Shown: positions 1 to 10,969, counted from the first letter of the stretch. The stretch is 64,000 nt of DNA from Massilia sp. 9I (GCF_902506415.1 NZ_LR733275.1:2271795-2335794); one strand, 5' to 3'. The notes: generated from the sequence alone by a model not told the origin. Numbers and translations: made by a program.

Positions 1-1184
<1,184 letters not shown>

Positions 1185-2360
1185 TCAGACGAACAAGCGC
1201 AGTGCGCGGGTGGAACCGGCCGGGATGTCGGAGGCTTCCATCTCCTGATAGAACTCGACCACTTGGCCCTTGATTTCCTCCAGGGCCGCATCTGAGAGCG
1301 GCTGCTCGAAGTCGTCGACGATGGTCGCATCCAGGCGCTGCGTGAGCTCCTTGGCGCACTTCGCCATGGCGCCGAAGCCGTCGCGGCTTGGCGCCACGCA
1401 GGGCACGTCCAGCAGCAGGGTCAGGCGGTTGGTCGTATCGGCGCCCAGCGTCACATTGGTCGACAGGGTGAACAGCACGCCGCCTTCGCCATCCGGCATC
1501 GAGAAGCGGCCGTCCGGACGCACGTCGAAGCCCTGGTTTTCCAGCGCGCCGATCAGGGTCGAGATCGCCCACGGAGCGCCGTTGGCGGCCAGGTTGATGC
1601 CCAACTGGGCGTCGTGTCCCGCGACGAAACGGTGCAGGGTGCGCGCTTCGCTCATCACCTCGATCATGTCCGGCACTTCCGGTTCGGCGCCGATCTCGTC
1701 GGCCACCGCGCGCAGGCGGGTCACCAGTTCCGAGTATTCGATTTCGTTCAGGGCCGTGGTGCGGGTGGCCATCTGCACGCCCGTCTGCAGCTTGGTGTAC
1801 ACGCCGCCGTGCACGATCGGTTCCCAGTCGCCGCTGACGGCGAAGCCGATGTAGTGGATCGGCTTGTTGCCGACGCGGCGCAGCTTCTGCAGCGAGGGCA
1901 GGATTCGGTCGCCGCGCAGGGCGCCTTCGAAGTTCAGCGGGATGATGCAGTCGATCAGCGGGTCGACCAGGCTTTCGGCCAGTTCCGAAGGGGGCGTGTC
2001 CGGCTTGGCGCCGGGCAGCGATGCCGCCGGCGCCAGGGTCTCGATCGGGCGCACGCCCGGTGCAGCCGGGGCAGGAGCGGCAGCCGGCGCCGGCGCGACG
2101 GTCGGCGCCGCGGTCGGGACTTCCAGCGTACCCGGCTCGACGTCCAGCGGCGCCAGCGGGGATTCCGCACCGATGTCGAGCACCGGCTCCTGGCGCTCGA
2201 CGGCCGTTTCGCCGCTGCGCATCAGGACGTCGTCATGATCCGATGCGAACGCGCGTTCCACGCTCTTGCGGGCCTTGTACTCCTGCCACTTGTTGTAAGA
2301 GATGACGCCGGCGACGAACACGCCGCCTGCTGCGATCAGGGTCATTTGTAAGTCAGTCAT
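1185..2360 (-). CDS. zipA: Cell division protein ZipA (FtsZ-binding)
   Basis: This is an inner-membrane division protein that tethers FtsZ to the membrane. The 391 residues show an N-terminal membrane helix (about residues 5-22), a basic then acidic linker, a long Pro/Ala-rich stretch (about 80-125) and a globular C-terminal domain (about 135-385) that matches the ZipA FtsZ-binding fold by length and pattern. The ATG overlaps the smc stop in an ATGA (2357-2360), so translation is coupled to smc. The smc-zipA-ligA order is standard in Burkholderiales, which supports the name; the C-terminal domain itself diverges strongly between species. Confidence 0.9.
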   Translation of the reverse strand: MTDLQMTLIAAGGVFVAGVISYNKWQEYKARKSVERAFASDHDDVLMRSGETAVERQEPVLDIGAESPLAPLDVEPGTLEVPTAAPTVAPAPAAAPAPAAPGVRPIETLAPAASLPGAKPDTPPSELAESLVDPLIDCIIPLNFEGALRGDRILPSLQKLRRVGNKPIHYIGFAVSGDWEPIVHGGVYTKLQTGVQMATRTTALNEIEYSELVTRLRAVADEIGAEPEVPDMIEVMSEARTLHRFVAGHDAQLGINLAANGAPWAISTLIGALENQGFDVRPDGRFSMPDGEGGVLFTLSTNVTLGADTTNRLTLLLDVPCVAPSRDGFGAMAKCAKELTQRLDATIVDDFEQPLSDAALEEIKGQVVEFYQEMEASDIPAGSTRALRLFV

Positions 2361-5300
2361 GCTGCTTGTGCCTCAGTAGCGAAATTCGCGGCGGACTCCA
2401 TGTCCACCGCGACGATGCGCGATACGCCCTGCTCCTGCATCGTCACACCGATCAGTTGGTTGGCCATCTCCATCGCAATCTTGTTGTGCGAAATGAAGAG
2501 GAATTGGGTATGGTCCGACATGCGCTTCACCATGCGGCAGAAGCGCTCGGTATTGGCGTCGTCCAGCGGCGCGTCGACCTCATCCAGCAGGCAGAACGGC
2601 GCCGGGTTCAGGCGGAACATCGAGAACACCAGCGCGGTCGCGGTCAGCGCCTTTTCGCCGCCCGACAGCAGGTGGATGGTGGCGTTCTTCTTGCCCGGCG
2701 GCTGGGCCATGACCTGCACGCCGGAATCGAGGATCTCGTCGCCGGTCATCACCAGTTTGGCCTGGCCGCCGCCGAACAGGATCGGGAACAGTTCCGAGAA
2801 GTGGGTGTTGACGCGGTCGAAGGTGTCCTGCAGCAGATCGCGCGTCTCGCGGTCGATGCGGTGGATCGCATCCTCCAGCGTGCTGATGGCTTCCTGCAGG
2901 TCGTTGTTTTGCGAGTCGAGGTAGCGTTTGCGCTCGGTCGCCTGGGCCAGTTCGTCGACCGCCGCCAGGTTCACCGCGCCGAGTGCGCTGATGGCATTGG
3001 TCAGGCGCGTCACCTCACCCTGCAGGTATTGCGGCTTCATGTCCGGCGTGAGCTTCTCTTCCAGCTCGGATTCGACCGCGCCGGTGGTGGCCAGCGCCTC
3101 GGCGAACTGTTCCTGGTTCAGGCGCGCGGCTTGCTCCTTCAGTTGCATCTCGGTGATGCGGTCGCGCTGCGGCTGCAGGCTGCGCTCGTTGCCCATGCGC
3201 GCTTCTTCCATCTGGCGCAGCTGCTGGGTGATCTGGTCGAGCTCATGGCGGGCGTCGGCCAGCGCGCGCTCCTGCGTGCTGCGGCGGTCCAGCAGTTCCT
3301 GCAGGCCTTCGTGGGCAGTGCCGGCTTCCAGCGCTTCCAGTTCCAGCTTGCCCGCGCCCAGGCTGGCGGTGACCTGGTCGGCCTGTTGGGTGGCGGTGGC
3401 GATATTGCGGCGCAGTTCCTCGATCCGGGTGCGCTGGGCGCGTTCGGCGAACTGGGCTTCCTGCGCGCCACGTTCCAGGTCGCGCAGCTTCTGGCGCGCG
3501 TCGGCCAGCAGCTGTTCCTTTTCCATGAAGGCGGTCTGGCCGTCTTCGTGGCTGCCCTGCAGCTCGGCCAGCTCCATGTCGAGCTGCTCGAATTCCTGTT
3601 CCGCCTCGGCGGCGGCTTGGCGCTGCTCGGCTTCCTGGGCGGCGATCTCCGACAGGTCGGCCGCGATCTGGCCGCTCCGCTGGTTGAAGCGCGCTTCGAT
3701 CTCGCTTTGCTTGAGGACTTCGATCTGCAGCGCATGCACTTCGCGCGTCAGCGTGCCCACGCGCTGGCGCGCATCCTGCAGCCGGCGCGTCAGGTCGCTG
3801 ACGGCAGCGTCGGCGCGCGTGGCGCGGCTCCGCGCGTCGTCCAGCAGCAGGGCTTGTGCGCGCAGCTGCTTGCTGATGTTCTCGATCTCGTGCTGGCGCG
3901 CCAGCATGCCGTCCTGCTCCGCATCCGGCGCATGGAAGCGCACGCTCGACGCGGTGACCAGATGGCCCTGGCGTGTGACGAAGGCGCCGCCCTGCGGCAG
4001 GCGGCCGCGGTTGGCGAAGGCCTCGGCCGCGTCTTGCGCGACGTAGACGTGGTGCAGCCAGTCGTTCAGGACGCCGCGCAGGCCCGGGTCGTTCAGGCGC
4101 AGCAGGCTGGCAAAGGGTTTCAGACCGGGCACTTCGGCGGCCGCGGGCGCTCCCGGTGCCGGCGAATACAACGCCAGGCGGGCCGGCGGCGCGTCGCTGA
4201 AGAAGGCCTTGGCCCAGTCCAGGTTCGACATCTCGAGCGCACCGGAGCGCTCGCGCAGCACGGCTTCCAGCGCCGTCTCCCAGCCCTCCTCGATGTCGAG
4301 CTTCTGCCACAGGCGCGGCAGGCTGGATAGTTCGTGCTTTTCCAGCCAGGGCTGGACCTTGCCCTGGGTTTGCACGCGGTCCTGCACCTGGCGCAGCGCG
4401 GCCAGGCGCGCTTCCAGCTGGGCCGATGCGCTGGACTCCTGCTGGACCTGGGCGTGCGCGTCCTTGCGCTCCTGCTCGACCGCTTCCTGGCGTTCGGTCG
4501 CATCCTCCAAGAGCATGGTCTGCTCTTCCAGCGCCAGCTGCTTCTCTTCCTGCTGCATGCGCAGGTTGTCCAGCGTCGCGCTATCCGGCAGGTTCAGGCT
4601 ATTGCGCTCCTGCTGCAGGCGTTCGCGCCGGCCGGCCAGGCTGGTGAGGATGTTGGCGGCATTGCGCTGGTGGGCGCTGGCCAGTTCGATGCGCTGCTGG
4701 ACCTGCATGATGCGGGCGCGCGATTCGTTCGAACGCTCCTGGGCCTGGCGCCATGCGGCTTCCAGTTCCGGCACGCGTTCGCCGTGGGCCTCCACCGCGA
4801 TCTGGGCGCCTTCCGCGCGCGCGCCGAGTTCTTCCAGCGTGATCTCGGCTTCCGCCAGCTGCTCTTCGTATTCCTGGCGCTGCGCCAGCCACTGGTCGCG
4901 CTGCGCGCCCAGGGTGCCGAGCTGGGTCTGCAGGCGCGTACGCGACTCGACCACGAACTTGATCTGCGCTTCCAGGCTGCCGATCTCGGAATTGGTCTGG
5001 TACAGCGCTCCTTGCGCCTGGTGCAGGCGGTCGCCGATCGCGAAGTGCGACTGGCGCATGTGCTCCAGCTCGAGCTCCACGTTACGCAGCTTCGCGGTTT
5101 GCGCTTCGAGTGCGGTCTGCGCCTCTTCCACCTCGCGGAAGTAGCGCAGCTGTTCGGTCTTGGCTTCGTTCTTGCGCAGCAGCCAGAGCAGCTTCTGCTT
5201 TTCTTCCTGGTCGCTTTGTAACTGGTGGAAGCGGTTCGCCACGGCGGCCTGGCCTTCGAGCTTTTCCAGGTTGGCGTTCAGCTCGCGCAGGATGTCTTCC

Positions 5301-5881
5301 ACCCGCAGCAGGTTCTCGCGCGTGTCCGACAGCCGGTTCTCGGTCTCGCGGCGGCGTTCCTTGTACTTGGAGACGCCCGCGGCTTCCTCCAGGAAGACAC
5401 GCAGCTCTTCCGGGCGCGATTCGATGATGCGGGAGATCATGCCCTGGCCGATGATGGCGTAGGCGCGCGGGCCCAGGCCGGTGCCGAGGAAGATGTCCTG
5501 GATGTCGCGCCGGCGCACCGGCTGGCCGTTGATGTAGTAGGTCGAGGTGCCGTCGCGCGTCAGGGTGCGCTTGACCGCGATCTCGGCGTACTGGCCCCAC
5601 TGGCCCGCCGCCTTGCCCATGCTGTTGTCGAACACCAGTTCGACCGAGGCGCGGCCGGCAGCTTTGCGGTAGGTGGAGCCGTTGAAGATCACGTCCTGCA
5701 TCGACTCGCCGCGCAGTTCGGAGGCCTTGGATTCGCCCAGCACCCAGCGCACGGCGTCGATGATGTTCGACTTGCCGCAGCCGTTCGGGCCGACCACGCC
5801 GACAAGCTGGCCGGGCACCTGGAAATTGGTGGGATCGACGAAAGACTTAAATCCCGACAATTTGATGGAGGAAAGGCGCAC
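2357..5881 (-). CDS. smc: Chromosome segregation ATPase SMC
   Basis: SMC forms the ring-shaped condensin that organises and separates replicated chromosomes together with ScpA and ScpB. The 1174-residue protein has the Walker A GPNGCGKS at residues 31-38, a long coiled coil, a hinge at about 500-670, a second coiled coil, then the ABC signature LSGGEKA (about 1072) and Walker B CLLDEVDAP (about 1097). The length is typical. The start is a GTG at 5881 that gives the family N-terminus RLSSIKLSGFKSF; the ribosome site upstream is weak. It heads the smc-zipA-ligA operon, with about 120 bases to the next gene upstream in which no clear promoter stood out. Confidence 0.97.
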   Translation of the reverse strand: MRLSSIKLSGFKSFVDPTNFQVPGQLVGVVGPNGCGKSNIIDAVRWVLGESKASELRGESMQDVIFNGSTYRKAAGRASVELVFDNSMGKAAGQWGQYAEIAVKRTLTRDGTSTYYINGQPVRRRDIQDIFLGTGLGPRAYAIIGQGMISRIIESRPEELRVFLEEAAGVSKYKERRRETENRLSDTRENLLRVEDILRELNANLEKLEGQAAVANRFHQLQSDQEEKQKLLWLLRKNEAKTEQLRYFREVEEAQTALEAQTAKLRNVELELEHMRQSHFAIGDRLHQAQGALYQTNSEIGSLEAQIKFVVESRTRLQTQLGTLGAQRDQWLAQRQEYEEQLAEAEITLEELGARAEGAQIAVEAHGERVPELEAAWRQAQERSNESRARIMQVQQRIELASAHQRNAANILTSLAGRRERLQQERNSLNLPDSATLDNLRMQQEEKQLALEEQTMLLEDATERQEAVEQERKDAHAQVQQESSASAQLEARLAALRQVQDRVQTQGKVQPWLEKHELSSLPRLWQKLDIEEGWETALEAVLRERSGALEMSNLDWAKAFFSDAPPARLALYSPAPGAPAAAEVPGLKPFASLLRLNDPGLRGVLNDWLHHVYVAQDAAEAFANRGRLPQGGAFVTRQGHLVTASSVRFHAPDAEQDGMLARQHEIENISKQLRAQALLLDDARSRATRADAAVSDLTRRLQDARQRVGTLTREVHALQIEVLKQSEIEARFNQRSGQIAADLSEIAAQEAEQRQAAAEAEQEFEQLDMELAELQGSHEDGQTAFMEKEQLLADARQKLRDLERGAQEAQFAERAQRTRIEELRRNIATATQQADQVTASLGAGKLELEALEAGTAHEGLQELLDRRSTQERALADARHELDQITQQLRQMEEARMGNERSLQPQRDRITEMQLKEQAARLNQEQFAEALATTGAVESELEEKLTPDMKPQYLQGEVTRLTNAISALGAVNLAAVDELAQATERKRYLDSQNNDLQEAISTLEDAIHRIDRETRDLLQDTFDRVNTHFSELFPILFGGGQAKLVMTGDEILDSGVQVMAQPPGKKNATIHLLSGGEKALTATALVFSMFRLNPAPFCLLDEVDAPLDDANTERFCRMVKRMSDHTQFLFISHNKIAMEMANQLIGVTMQEQGVSRIVAVDMESAANFATEAQAA

Positions 5882-6001
5882 GTTGCTTCGGCAGGGCTAG
5901 AGAGTGATCAAAGGCCCCATCATACCATTTGTTGCTTGCATTTCGGCCAAGATTGAGACTTGCGAACTCGACAATCCACCGGGCGGGGCCGGTGTGACGA
6001 T

Positions 6002-8287
6002 TCAGCCGGCCTGGGTGGTGGTGTGCGAGGGGTCGTTCATGGCGGCTTCGCCCGCCGCCTGGGTCAGCACGCGGCCGACCACGCCTTCGGGCGCCAGCAC
6101 CCGGATGCTGCCGGTGCGGAAGGCTTCCGCCAGGCGCTCGGCCGGCAGCGAGAAGGCCTCCTGGCGGCCGGCGCCGGAGAAGATGAAGAGGGTGCGCAGC
6201 GGGCTGACCCAGGCCAGGCGCAGCTTGCGCACTCCGGCCGCGCCGCTGAATTCGACCCGCATGCCGCGCTCGAGCGTCGCCAGCTGGGTGGCGGCAGGAT
6301 CAAGCGGCGCCTCCTCTTCGGCGGCGTCGGCCTGTTCCAGCGCGATGCGGCGCAGCGCGTCCTGCTGGGCGGCTTCCACCGCCAGTTCCAGCTGGCGCTC
6401 AGGCGACACCTCGAGCGGCGCACGCACGATGGCGGCGTGGCACTCGGCCAGGCCGGCGAAGAACTGCAGGCGCTCGGAGTCCTGCCACTGGATGGCGTCC
6501 AGCCACTTGTTGAGGGTGGTGAGCAGGGCCGGCAGGCTCTTGATGAGCGCCTTGCGCTGCTCTTGCGTGGCCTTGGGCTTGACGCTCCAGATCAGGTCAT
6601 CCATGGCGCGGGTGGCGTTATCGACCGCGCCCGGTTTGCTGTCCTCGATGGTGTAGGCCAGGGTCAGGACCGGGGTCCAGCGCTGTTCCAGGAAGGTGCC
6701 GACCAGCGCCACCACTTCGTCGCCGGCCAGGCGCAGCGCCACCGCCTTCTTCGCCGAACGGGTCGCCGCGGCCTGCTTTTCCTGGCGCGTGGCCTGGGCG
6801 ATCGGGCCGGCGATCGCGGCCGCCTCCTGCTGTTCGCGCTCGGCGATGCTCGCTTCCAGGTCGGCCACGGCGGCGGCGAACGCTTCCGGCTGCGCCTCCT
6901 GGCGCACCTTGTCGACGCTGCGCTGCATGGCCCGATAAACCGGATCATCCGGGCTGGCGCCCTGCTCCCAGCCGGCCTGCGACAGCAGGTCGAGCATGCG
7001 CCGCGCCGGGTGCGCCTCTTCGAAGAAGAAGCTGCGGTCCTTGAGCGCGGCCTTCAGCACCGGCACCTGCAGGAAGGCGATCAGTTCGCGCGTCTCCTGC
7101 GGGATTGACTCGTCGACCAGCACGGTCTCGAAGATACGCGAGAGCAGGTCGAGCGTGGTCTCGTCGCCGCGCGACAGGCTGCCCTGGGGCAGGCTCTGTT
7201 TCAGGCGCGGCAGGTAGAACACTTCGTGTGGCACGGCCTGCGCCGCAGCGCCCGCGCTCGGCGCGGCCGGCACCGCGGCGGCCAGCTTTTCCAGCATGTC
7301 GACCAGCGAGGCCGGCACCACGATGCCCGCCCCCTGCCCCGGCGCCGCCTGAGGGCCAGCCGGCGCGAAGGCAGCCGGGACGACCGGCGCCTGGCCCGCC
7401 ACAACCGGACCGATGGCCGCGGCGGCGGCGCTCGCGAAACCGCTGGCCGCACTGGGCCGCCAGCCGCCGCTGCCCTGCGGCAGATTGGGAATCACGGGGA
7501 TGTCGAGTTCGACGCCAGGGACCGGATCGGCCGCGCCGAACAGCTGGCGCAGCTGCTGCGAGACGGCGGCGTCGCGGCGCCGGCGCTCGGCCTTGGCGGC
7601 GGCGCTGTCGTCGGTCTTGGCGAAGCGCTCGTCGCGCTCGCGGGCGCGCGCCGGCTTGAGTTTCTCGTTGAGGGCGTCAAGGATCGGGTCCAGATCGAAC
7701 ACGATGGATGGCCGCAGCAGCGGCAGGACCAGTTCGTGCGACTCTTCGGACGGTTCGAATTCGCGCCAGGCTTCCTGCAGGGCGCGCAGGAAGACTTCGG
7801 GACGGAAGGGATTGTGCGTGGCGCGCACCAGCTCGCGCCCGAGCAGCACGCCGAGGCGCACACCCAGGCTGGCCAGGCGTTCGGACTGCTGGATGTCGAA
7901 AGGACGGCTGATCGCGGCGAAGGCCAGTTGCTGGTCCATCTCCTCCATCGGCACCAGGCTGAGGGTCAGCGGACTTGCCGCTTCACGCTTGGACGCAGGC
8001 GCCAGCAGCGCCACTTCCTTGCGCAGGGCGAGCTCGATGCCGGTCGAGGCCAGGTGCACGAAGGCGTAGGCGTTGTCCTTGAGGAGATTGCCGGAGCGGA
8101 TGCGGCGGACGGCTTGCTGCGGGTCGGGCCCGGCCGCGGTCATGTCCAGCAGCACGGCGCTCATGCGGGTGACCATGTCCATCAGCCCTTCGGCAGCCAG
8201 GCCGGCTGCCAGCACGACGAGCTCGTCCAGCGTCGCCTGCTGCGCAGCGGCGGCCTTGCGGACGGCGGGTGTCTGGGCGGTATTCAC
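6002..8287 (-). CDS. DUF1631 family protein
   Basis: This is a large protein of unknown function of the DUF1631 family, common in beta- and gammaproteobacteria. It is mostly helical and Ala/Arg-rich. The most recognisable part is the C-terminus, with GMRVEFSG, a WVSP segment and a FSLPAERLAEAF segment, reminiscent of a PilZ-like barrel. I choose a GTG start at 8287 (MNTAQTPAVRKAAAAQQ), giving 761 residues. The frame stays open to 8761, but that extension reads Arg/Leu-rich junk antisense to the small gene at 8576 and has no family-like sequence. The ribosome site before the GTG is poor (AAGG very close), so the start is uncertain. It lies alone, convergent with nothing and divergent from the 8576 gene. 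Confidence 0.75.
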   Translation of the reverse strand: MNTAQTPAVRKAAAAQQATLDELVVLAAGLAAEGLMDMVTRMSAVLLDMTAAGPDPQQAVRRIRSGNLLKDNAYAFVHLASTGIELALRKEVALLAPASKREAASPLTLSLVPMEEMDQQLAFAAISRPFDIQQSERLASLGVRLGVLLGRELVRATHNPFRPEVFLRALQEAWREFEPSEESHELVLPLLRPSIVFDLDPILDALNEKLKPARARERDERFAKTDDSAAAKAERRRRDAAVSQQLRQLFGAADPVPGVELDIPVIPNLPQGSGGWRPSAASGFASAAAAAIGPVVAGQAPVVPAAFAPAGPQAAPGQGAGIVVPASLVDMLEKLAAAVPAAPSAGAAAQAVPHEVFYLPRLKQSLPQGSLSRGDETTLDLLSRIFETVLVDESIPQETRELIAFLQVPVLKAALKDRSFFFEEAHPARRMLDLLSQAGWEQGASPDDPVYRAMQRSVDKVRQEAQPEAFAAAVADLEASIAEREQQEAAAIAGPIAQATRQEKQAAATRSAKKAVALRLAGDEVVALVGTFLEQRWTPVLTLAYTIEDSKPGAVDNATRAMDDLIWSVKPKATQEQRKALIKSLPALLTTLNKWLDAIQWQDSERLQFFAGLAECHAAIVRAPLEVSPERQLELAVEAAQQDALRRIALEQADAAEEEAPLDPAATQLATLERGMRVEFSGAAGVRKLRLAWVSPLRTLFIFSGAGRQEAFSLPAERLAEAFRTGSIRVLAPEGVVGRVLTQAAGEAAMNDPSHTTTQAG

Positions 8288-8575
8288 GGCCTTGGCGGAT
8301 GGACGGGGTCGATGCTTGCATTGTGCCAGATTATTTCCACATAGCAATAGGAAAGATGCATATCGGCTGAGATAGCCCGGCTGGTGTGGCGTTTTTCGCC
8401 ACACTTCGGGCTGAATAAATGCCTTGAGAATGTCGGTAGGCGTCCTACACTGGATCACGCCGTGGTCCGATACCGGTTCATCCATACGAATCGCATGATG
8501 GGTCGACCGGTAATGCAGCGGTAACGATCCGCAGCCCGGCAGCAGGACATTTCCCCCACAGTGAAAGGAAATATG

Positions 8576-8782
8576 ATGGCCTCGAATCAAGGTAAGTCGA
8601 AGCAAGGCGGCAGCTCGCAGCAGCATGCCGAAGCCGGTCGCCAGGGCGGCAGCAAGCAGTCGGGTTCGGGCTCGGGCTCGCGTTCGGGCGGCAGCGGCGG
8701 TAGCGGCGGCACCCGCGGCGGCACCCCGGAACAGCACGCCGAAGCCGGCCGTCAAAGCCACAAGAACGACAAGAACCGCTGA
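8576..8782 (+). CDS. Small KGG-type (YciG/Con-10-like) stress protein
   Basis: This is a 68-residue, very hydrophilic Gly/Ser/Gln/Lys-rich protein. It carries two copies of a QHAEAGRQ motif, at about residues 17 and 54, separated by a low-complexity Ser/Gly tract. This resembles the repeats of YciG/Con-10 'KGG' proteins, which are induced in general stress or stationary phase. In the first copy Gln replaces the usual Lys of KGG, and the second copy ends in GRQSH. The second of two adjacent ATGs (8576) is chosen because the AAAGGAA site is spaced better for it. A strong intrinsic terminator follows. The role is inferred from family resemblance only. Confidence 0.75.
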   Translation: MASNQGKSKQGGSSQQHAEAGRQGGSKQSGSGSGSRSGGSGGSGGTRGGTPEQHAEAGRQSHKNDKNR

Positions 8783-8827
8783 TCACGCGGCAGGCCGTTC
8801 AGGCCTGCCTGGTCAACGTATGTCGCC

Positions 8828-8861
8828 AGCCCATCGCATCGCGCGATGGGCTTTTTCTTTT
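8828..8861 (+). terminator. Intrinsic terminator after the KGG gene
   Basis: A perfect 10-bp stem (8828-8837 with 8843-8852) and a 5-base loop are followed by a T-rich run (CTTTTTCTTTT). It ends the short transcript of the small stress gene. The opposite strand lacks a T run, so it probably works only to the right. Confidence 0.9.
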
Positions 8862-8869
8862 AGGTGGAC

Positions 8870-9430
8870 TCAGATATTACGCAGCATGCCGCCTTTGGGC
8901 GGACGGAAGTCGCGGATGTCGTTGACCAGGCCAGCGATCTTCGCATCGCGCGAATTCAGGTGCAGGTCGGAATACTGGTGGATAGCCCACTGCTCCGGCG
9001 TCAGTTCGACGCACTTGCGCAGGATCGACTCGGTACGCGCATCGTCCGCACGCAGGCCCTCGACAATGATGTTCAATGCATCCGGCCGCGAACCCGGCGA
9101 CGCGGTCGCGTGCGACTTGTGCACCATGAAGCGCGCCGTCTCGCTGCAATAGCGTTCAGTCCCCGACAGGTACAGGATGACGGCGATCGAGGCCACCGCC
9201 CCGCCGTTGTACATGATGAACTTGATCGGCGAATTGGCCAGGAAGTTGTACAGGCACAGCCCGTCGCTGACATAGCCGCCGTTCGACTGCACCAGCACAT
9301 GCACCGTCTCGATGCCGTCCTCGGTCATCATCGACGCCGCTTCGAACATGCGGTGCACCATATCGCTGTTGACGTCGCCCGACAGTGTGAACCACGCTTC
9401 CTTGACCTGCTGTGCTTTGTCTTCGCTCAT
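8870..9430 (-). CDS. ClpP-fold serine protease-like protein
   Basis: This is a 186-residue protein of the ClpP/crotonase fold. A Gly-Gly before VASIAVILYL places the candidate nucleophile at Ser81. FMVHKSHA supplies His104, and an Asp near 155 followed by AKIAGLVNDI matches the ClpP C-terminal pattern, so a catalytic triad is plausible. It is not next to clpX or tig and lacks the usual ClpP N-terminal loop, so it is a ClpP-like paralogue, not the housekeeping subunit. The start ATG at 9430 gives MSEDKAQQ; a longer reading to 9589 has no supporting features and enters the gcv leader. The target and partner are unknown. Confidence 0.75.
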   Translation of the reverse strand: MSEDKAQQVKEAWFTLSGDVNSDMVHRMFEAASMMTEDGIETVHVLVQSNGGYVSDGLCLYNFLANSPIKFIMYNGGAVASIAVILYLSGTERYCSETARFMVHKSHATASPGSRPDALNIIVEGLRADDARTESILRKCVELTPEQWAIHQYSDLHLNSRDAKIAGLVNDIRDFRPPKGGMLRNI

Positions 9431-9602
9431 AGTTTTTCCCACTGCAAAGTGTATGGAATAAGTGTAGCAAATCACGCCCGAAGGCCAATATGGGGCATGC
9501 ACCAATAGTGCGCGGCAATTCTTTTTGGAAATCACCAATTTCCCCTCTATCCACCCACTGATTGATTGACACCAAACCAATGCTGGCATATCCTCCGCAG
9601 TC

Positions 9603-9800
9603 TTGACCGGGAGAGCGCAGGCACACCTGCCGCCGAAGGGGCACTACCCACAAACTCTCAGGCAAAAAGGACTGGTCAGGGAGCGGCAGCGCACGGCGCG
9701 GCCGGCTCACACTCTGGAGAGCGGCCCCGCACACACGGGGCCCACCGAAGGGGCAGGCGGCGCATGCCGCTATCTCTCAGGTACCAAGGACAGAGGGGAT
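9603..9800 (+). ncRNA. Tandem glycine riboswitch (gcvT leader)
   Basis: Two consecutive glycine aptamers lie in the 420-base gap before gcvT. The first spans about 9604-9678, with closing stem TGACC/GGTCA, GGGAGAGC, CCGAAGGGGC and CTCTCAGGCAAAA. The second spans about 9712-9796, with CTGGAGAGC, CCGAAGGGGC, CTCTCAGGTACCAAGGAC and a short closing stem. These are the conserved cores of the gcvT RNA motif, which in proteobacteria normally switches glycine-cleavage genes on when glycine is abundant. About 50 bases separate aptamer 2 from the gcvT start, enough for an expression platform around the ribosome site. The remaining gap (9431-9602) should hold promoters for gcvT and for the divergent ClpP-like gene; none is obvious by eye. 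Confidence 0.95.
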
Positions 9801-9850
9801 ACAGGCACCCGCAAGGTGTCACGCACCCCTATTCACTGCCCGAGGATTCC

Positions 9851-10969
9851 ATGACGCTCAAAGCGACCCCGCTCAATTCCGCACACCGCTCCCTCGGAGC
9901 CAAGATGGTCGACTTCGGCGGCTGGGACATGCCGGTCAACTACGGTTCCCAGATCGAAGAGCATAACGCCGTCCGTACCGACGCCGGCATGTTCGACGTC
10001 TCGCACATGTGCGTGGTGGACCTGAAAGGCGCCAACGTGCGCGCCTTCCTGCGCGGCCTGCTGGCCAACAACGTCGACAAGCTGCAAGTGCCGGGCAAGG
10101 CCCTGTACTCGGCCATGCTCAATCTTGACGGCGGCGTGATCGACGACCTGATCGTCTATTACTTCAGCGAAGACTGGTTCCGCCTGGTCGTCAACGCCGG
10201 CACCGCCGAGAAGGACGTGGCCTGGATGAGCAAGCAGAATGAGGCCACCAATTCCAGCGTCACCATCACCCAGCGCCGCGACGGCAACGACCCGATTGCC
10301 CTGATCGCCGTGCAGGGCCCGAACGCCCGCGCCAAGGTGTGGCAGGTGCTGCCGACCACCCAGGCCGCCTCGGAACCGCTCAAGCCTTTCAACGTCGTGA
10401 TCGTCCCGGATACGCAATTCGGTGAAGTGATGGTCGCCCGCACCGGCTACACCGGCGAAGACGGCTTCGAGATCGGTGTCTCGGCATCGCAAGTGGAAGC
10501 GCTGTGGAACGCCTTTGCCAGCGCCGGCATCAAGCCCGCCGGCCTGGGCGCGCGCGACACCCTGCGCCTGGAGGCCGGCATGAACCTGTACGGCCAGGAC
10601 ATGGACGACAGCGTGAACCCGCTCGACGCCGGCCTGGCCTGGACCGTCGACCTGGTCGCGGAGCGCGACTTCATCGGCAAGAGCGCCCTGCAGGCCAAGG
10701 GCCAGCAGGCCAACTTCGTCGGCCTGATCCTGCGCGAAAAAGGCGGCATCCTGCGCGCCCACCAGAAGGTGATCGCCGCATCCGGCAATGTCGGCGAGAT
10801 CACCAGCGGCACCTTCAGCCCGAGCATGCAGCAGGCGATCGCGCTGGCGCGCGTGCCGATGGACGTCGCTGTCGGCGACACCGTGCACGTCGAAATCCGC
10901 GACAAGAAGCTGGCTGCCAGCGTGGTGAAGCTGCCGTTCGTGCGCAACGGCAAGGTCCTCGCAAGCTGA
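9851..10969 (+). CDS. gcvT: Glycine cleavage system T protein (aminomethyltransferase)
   Basis: GcvT transfers the methylene group from the lipoylated H protein to tetrahydrofolate, releasing ammonia. The 372 residues show the family features: [13 protein letters not shown] near the N-terminus, DVSHM, the folate-binding core with [17 protein letters not shown], and the C-terminal barrel ending [10 protein letters not shown]. The start ATG at 9851 follows GAGG and directly follows the glycine riboswitch; the frame is open further upstream but only through the riboswitch. It is first in gcvT-gcvH-gcvP and should be induced by glycine through the riboswitch. Confidence 0.97.
   Translation: MTLKATPLNSAHRSLGAKMVDFGGWDMPVNYGSQIEEHNAVRTDAGMFDVSHMCVVDLKGANVRAFLRGLLANNVDKLQVPGKALYSAMLNLDGGVIDDLIVYYFSEDWFRLVVNAGTAEKDVAWMSKQNEATNSSVTITQRRDGNDPIALIAVQGPNARAKVWQVLPTTQAASEPLKPFNVVIVPDTQFGEVMVARTGYTGEDGFEIGVSASQVEALWNAFASAGIKPAGLGARDTLRLEAGMNLYGQDMDDSVNPLDAGLAWTVDLVAERDFIGKSALQAKGQQANFVGLILREKGGILRAHQKVIAASGNVGEITSGTFSPSMQQAIALARVPMDVAVGDTVHVEIRDKKLAASVVKLPFVRNGKVLAS

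Noticed and set aside
2366..4330. 654-codon open frame antisense to smc
   Set aside because: Leu/Gln/Ala/Arg-rich mirror of the coiled coil of SMC.
8288..8761. N-terminal extension of the DUF1631 gene by up to 158 codons
   Set aside because: The extension is Arg/Ala/Leu-rich, overlaps the small KGG gene on the other strand and has no family-like sequence.
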